The notes beneath the pieces were generated by a model. The model did no database searches. It was not told the origin of the DNA and was given only the letters and a program-made list of their open reading frames with translations. A DNA stretch of 64,000 nucleotides from Corallium rubrum (lineage: Eukaryota > Cnidaria > Anthozoa > Scleralcyonacea > Coralliidae): contig OZ035997.1 of assembly GCA_964035015.1 (NCBI GenBank), positions 69,420,932-69,484,931 on the forward strand, given 5' to 3'. Below are positions 62,758-64,000 of the stretch, piece after piece. Made by a program: the position numbers and the translations under genes. Each line of letters begins with the position of its first letter. Positions within the stretch are counted from its first letter, which is position 1.

Positions 62758-64000
62758 GAAAGATTTTTCAAAGATTTTAGACACTACTAACAAAACAAAA
62801 ATTGGTCTGTAATTTCCGCACACTTTTTTATCACCCGATTTATGAATGGGTGCCACTCGGGCTTGCTTCCAATCATCTGGAAAGATGCCCGTAATCAATG
62901 ATTGATTAAAAATCGATGTTAAGTAGGGTGCTACCAAATCCCTTCAATCCTTTAATAATATATAAGGTAATTTATCAGGACCAAATGATTTAGTTGTATT
63001 GAGTTTAGACAGTATACTTAAGACGTCCTGTGTCGAGATACTTTGAAGTAAAAATGTACTATCAGCTTGTGTCATATAGACATCTGTGCTGGTGTTGATA
63101 ATTGGAATCTGGTTTGAGAGATCAGGTCCAATATCTGTAAAATATTCATTCATAGTCTCTACGATCTTATTTGTATCAGTTATTATTTCATCATCATCTG
63201 TTTTTAGTTCTGTAATGTGTGTGGTTTTAGAACGTTTACCACTTAACTGATTTATTGACTTCCAGACTTTCTTAGGGTTATGCTTATTTTCATCAATACT
63301 TTTACGAAAATATTGTGATTTTGCCTTTTTAATGGCTTTATGAACAGCATTTTTACTTTCTTTATATATTGGTGGAAAGTAGTTGATTTGGTTTTAATTG
63401 TTTTCTTCTTTACCTAGTCTCTATGGTTCATTAGCTTTTTTATATTATCGCCTAGCCATGGAGCATATTCGCTCCTAACTCTACGCGTCCTAATAAGTAC
63501 ATGTTTATCTGCAGTTAAATTGAAAGCATTCTTGAATTCATTCCATAAGACAATAGGGTCATCATGTTTCCAATTACCAGATTCTACATGAATAATATCA
63601 TGTCCAAAACTATTAATATTATAATTTTTATAACTTCTTATTTCAACAAACTTTGATTGGTTTTTCTTAAAAGCAATTTTCTTACATGCATAAATCAAGC
63701 TATGATCACTTATGCGCAGGTGTAGAACACCAGAATTAGTGATCTTTTGTGGCATATTCGTCAAAACAATATCCAACGTTTCTGTATTCTCAGTAAATAC
63801 GTGTTAGATTCGTAATTAATTATGTTAATTGATATATACTAATTAAATCAAGAAGGCGACTGGTATGGTGGCCTCTCTTAGTTGAAAGAAGATCGCAATT
63901 AGAATCACCAGGCATAACATAATGCTTTCTTTGTTCTTATCCAGGTTTAGCATTAAATCTTCAATTCTATCAAATATGTCAACCTTAGCATTTGGAGGTC
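62758..64000 (-). pseudogene. LINE 3, endonuclease to early reverse transcriptase, partial
   Basis: It enters from the right edge on the minus strand. At 64000-63850 come YRPPN-type and GDSNCDL-like pieces of the endonuclease; at 63776 VDIVLTNMPQKITNSGVLHL and ISDHSLIYACKK (late endonuclease motif), then the linker SEYAPWLGDNIKKLMNHRD. After frame breaks come SQNKILSKLNTTK-like at 63000 (LSKLNTTKSFGPDKLPYILL) and IFPDDWKQARVAPIHKSGDK with NYRPIFVLLVVSKIFEK at 62760-62900. L2/CR1-group LINE, not the same family as LINE 1 or 2. It breaks off at the Harbinger fragment before the catalytic reverse transcriptase motifs. Confidence 0.82.

Overview
The window looks like a transposon-dense, AT-rich intergenic region of an invertebrate animal genome, most likely cnidarian-like. 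The reasons are spliceosomal introns, L2/CR1-like LINEs, Penelope, DIRS, Helitron, hAT and Harbinger elements side by side, satellite DNA and a GTF2I-repeat exon. The species cannot be fixed from sequence alone. No rRNA, CRISPR or bacterial operon is present. Almost everything recognisable is a mobile element or its remains, many nested in one another.

Layout. 1-835 (-): N-terminal part of a Helitron-type protein running off the left edge. 2420-6240: satellite block, a 110-bp array, a different 124-bp array, then the 110-bp array inverted. 7078-10690: L2/CR1-like LINE. 10870-14632: decayed multi-exon gene with a transposase-like core and a spliced PHD finger. 16621-17307 (-): apparently intact two-exon gene with a GTF2I repeat. 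20279-21505: hAT remnant. 21870-22545: Ty3/gypsy gag whose protease lies 15 kb away at 37341-37941.

Between those gypsy halves lies the most unusual object: a 14.6-kb element (22675-37301) bounded by inverted repeats of about 650 bp. Its own genes are short, intronless and compact. They include divergent paralogues around a repeat-rich intergenic region, a 200-aa exonuclease-like protein overlapping the next gene, a small basic protein and a SET-domain protein with a histone-tail-like N-terminus. It resembles a virus-like large transposon, but I see no protein-primed polymerase, integrase, ATPase or recognisable capsid gene, so I could not assign a family. It was later hit by a Helitron fragment, two hAT elements (8-bp and 5-bp target duplications) and an internally deleted DIRS element.

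38.0-47.5 kb: a Penelope element with a hammerhead ribozyme, interrupted by a nearly complete DIRS-like tyrosine-recombinase element (40696-45535). 47.5-50.2 kb (-): 5' half of a Helitron with OTU protease and DUF6570-like region. 50.4-61.2 kb: a second LINE split by a 6.6-kb hAT transposon (50808-57421, 5-bp duplication ctacc) and again by a 1.7-kb inverted-repeat element. The hAT 3' region carries a well-formed type III hammerhead ribozyme. 62.2-64 kb: Harbinger transposase fragment abutting a third LINE on the minus strand. The order of nesting gives a relative history; most coding regions are broken.
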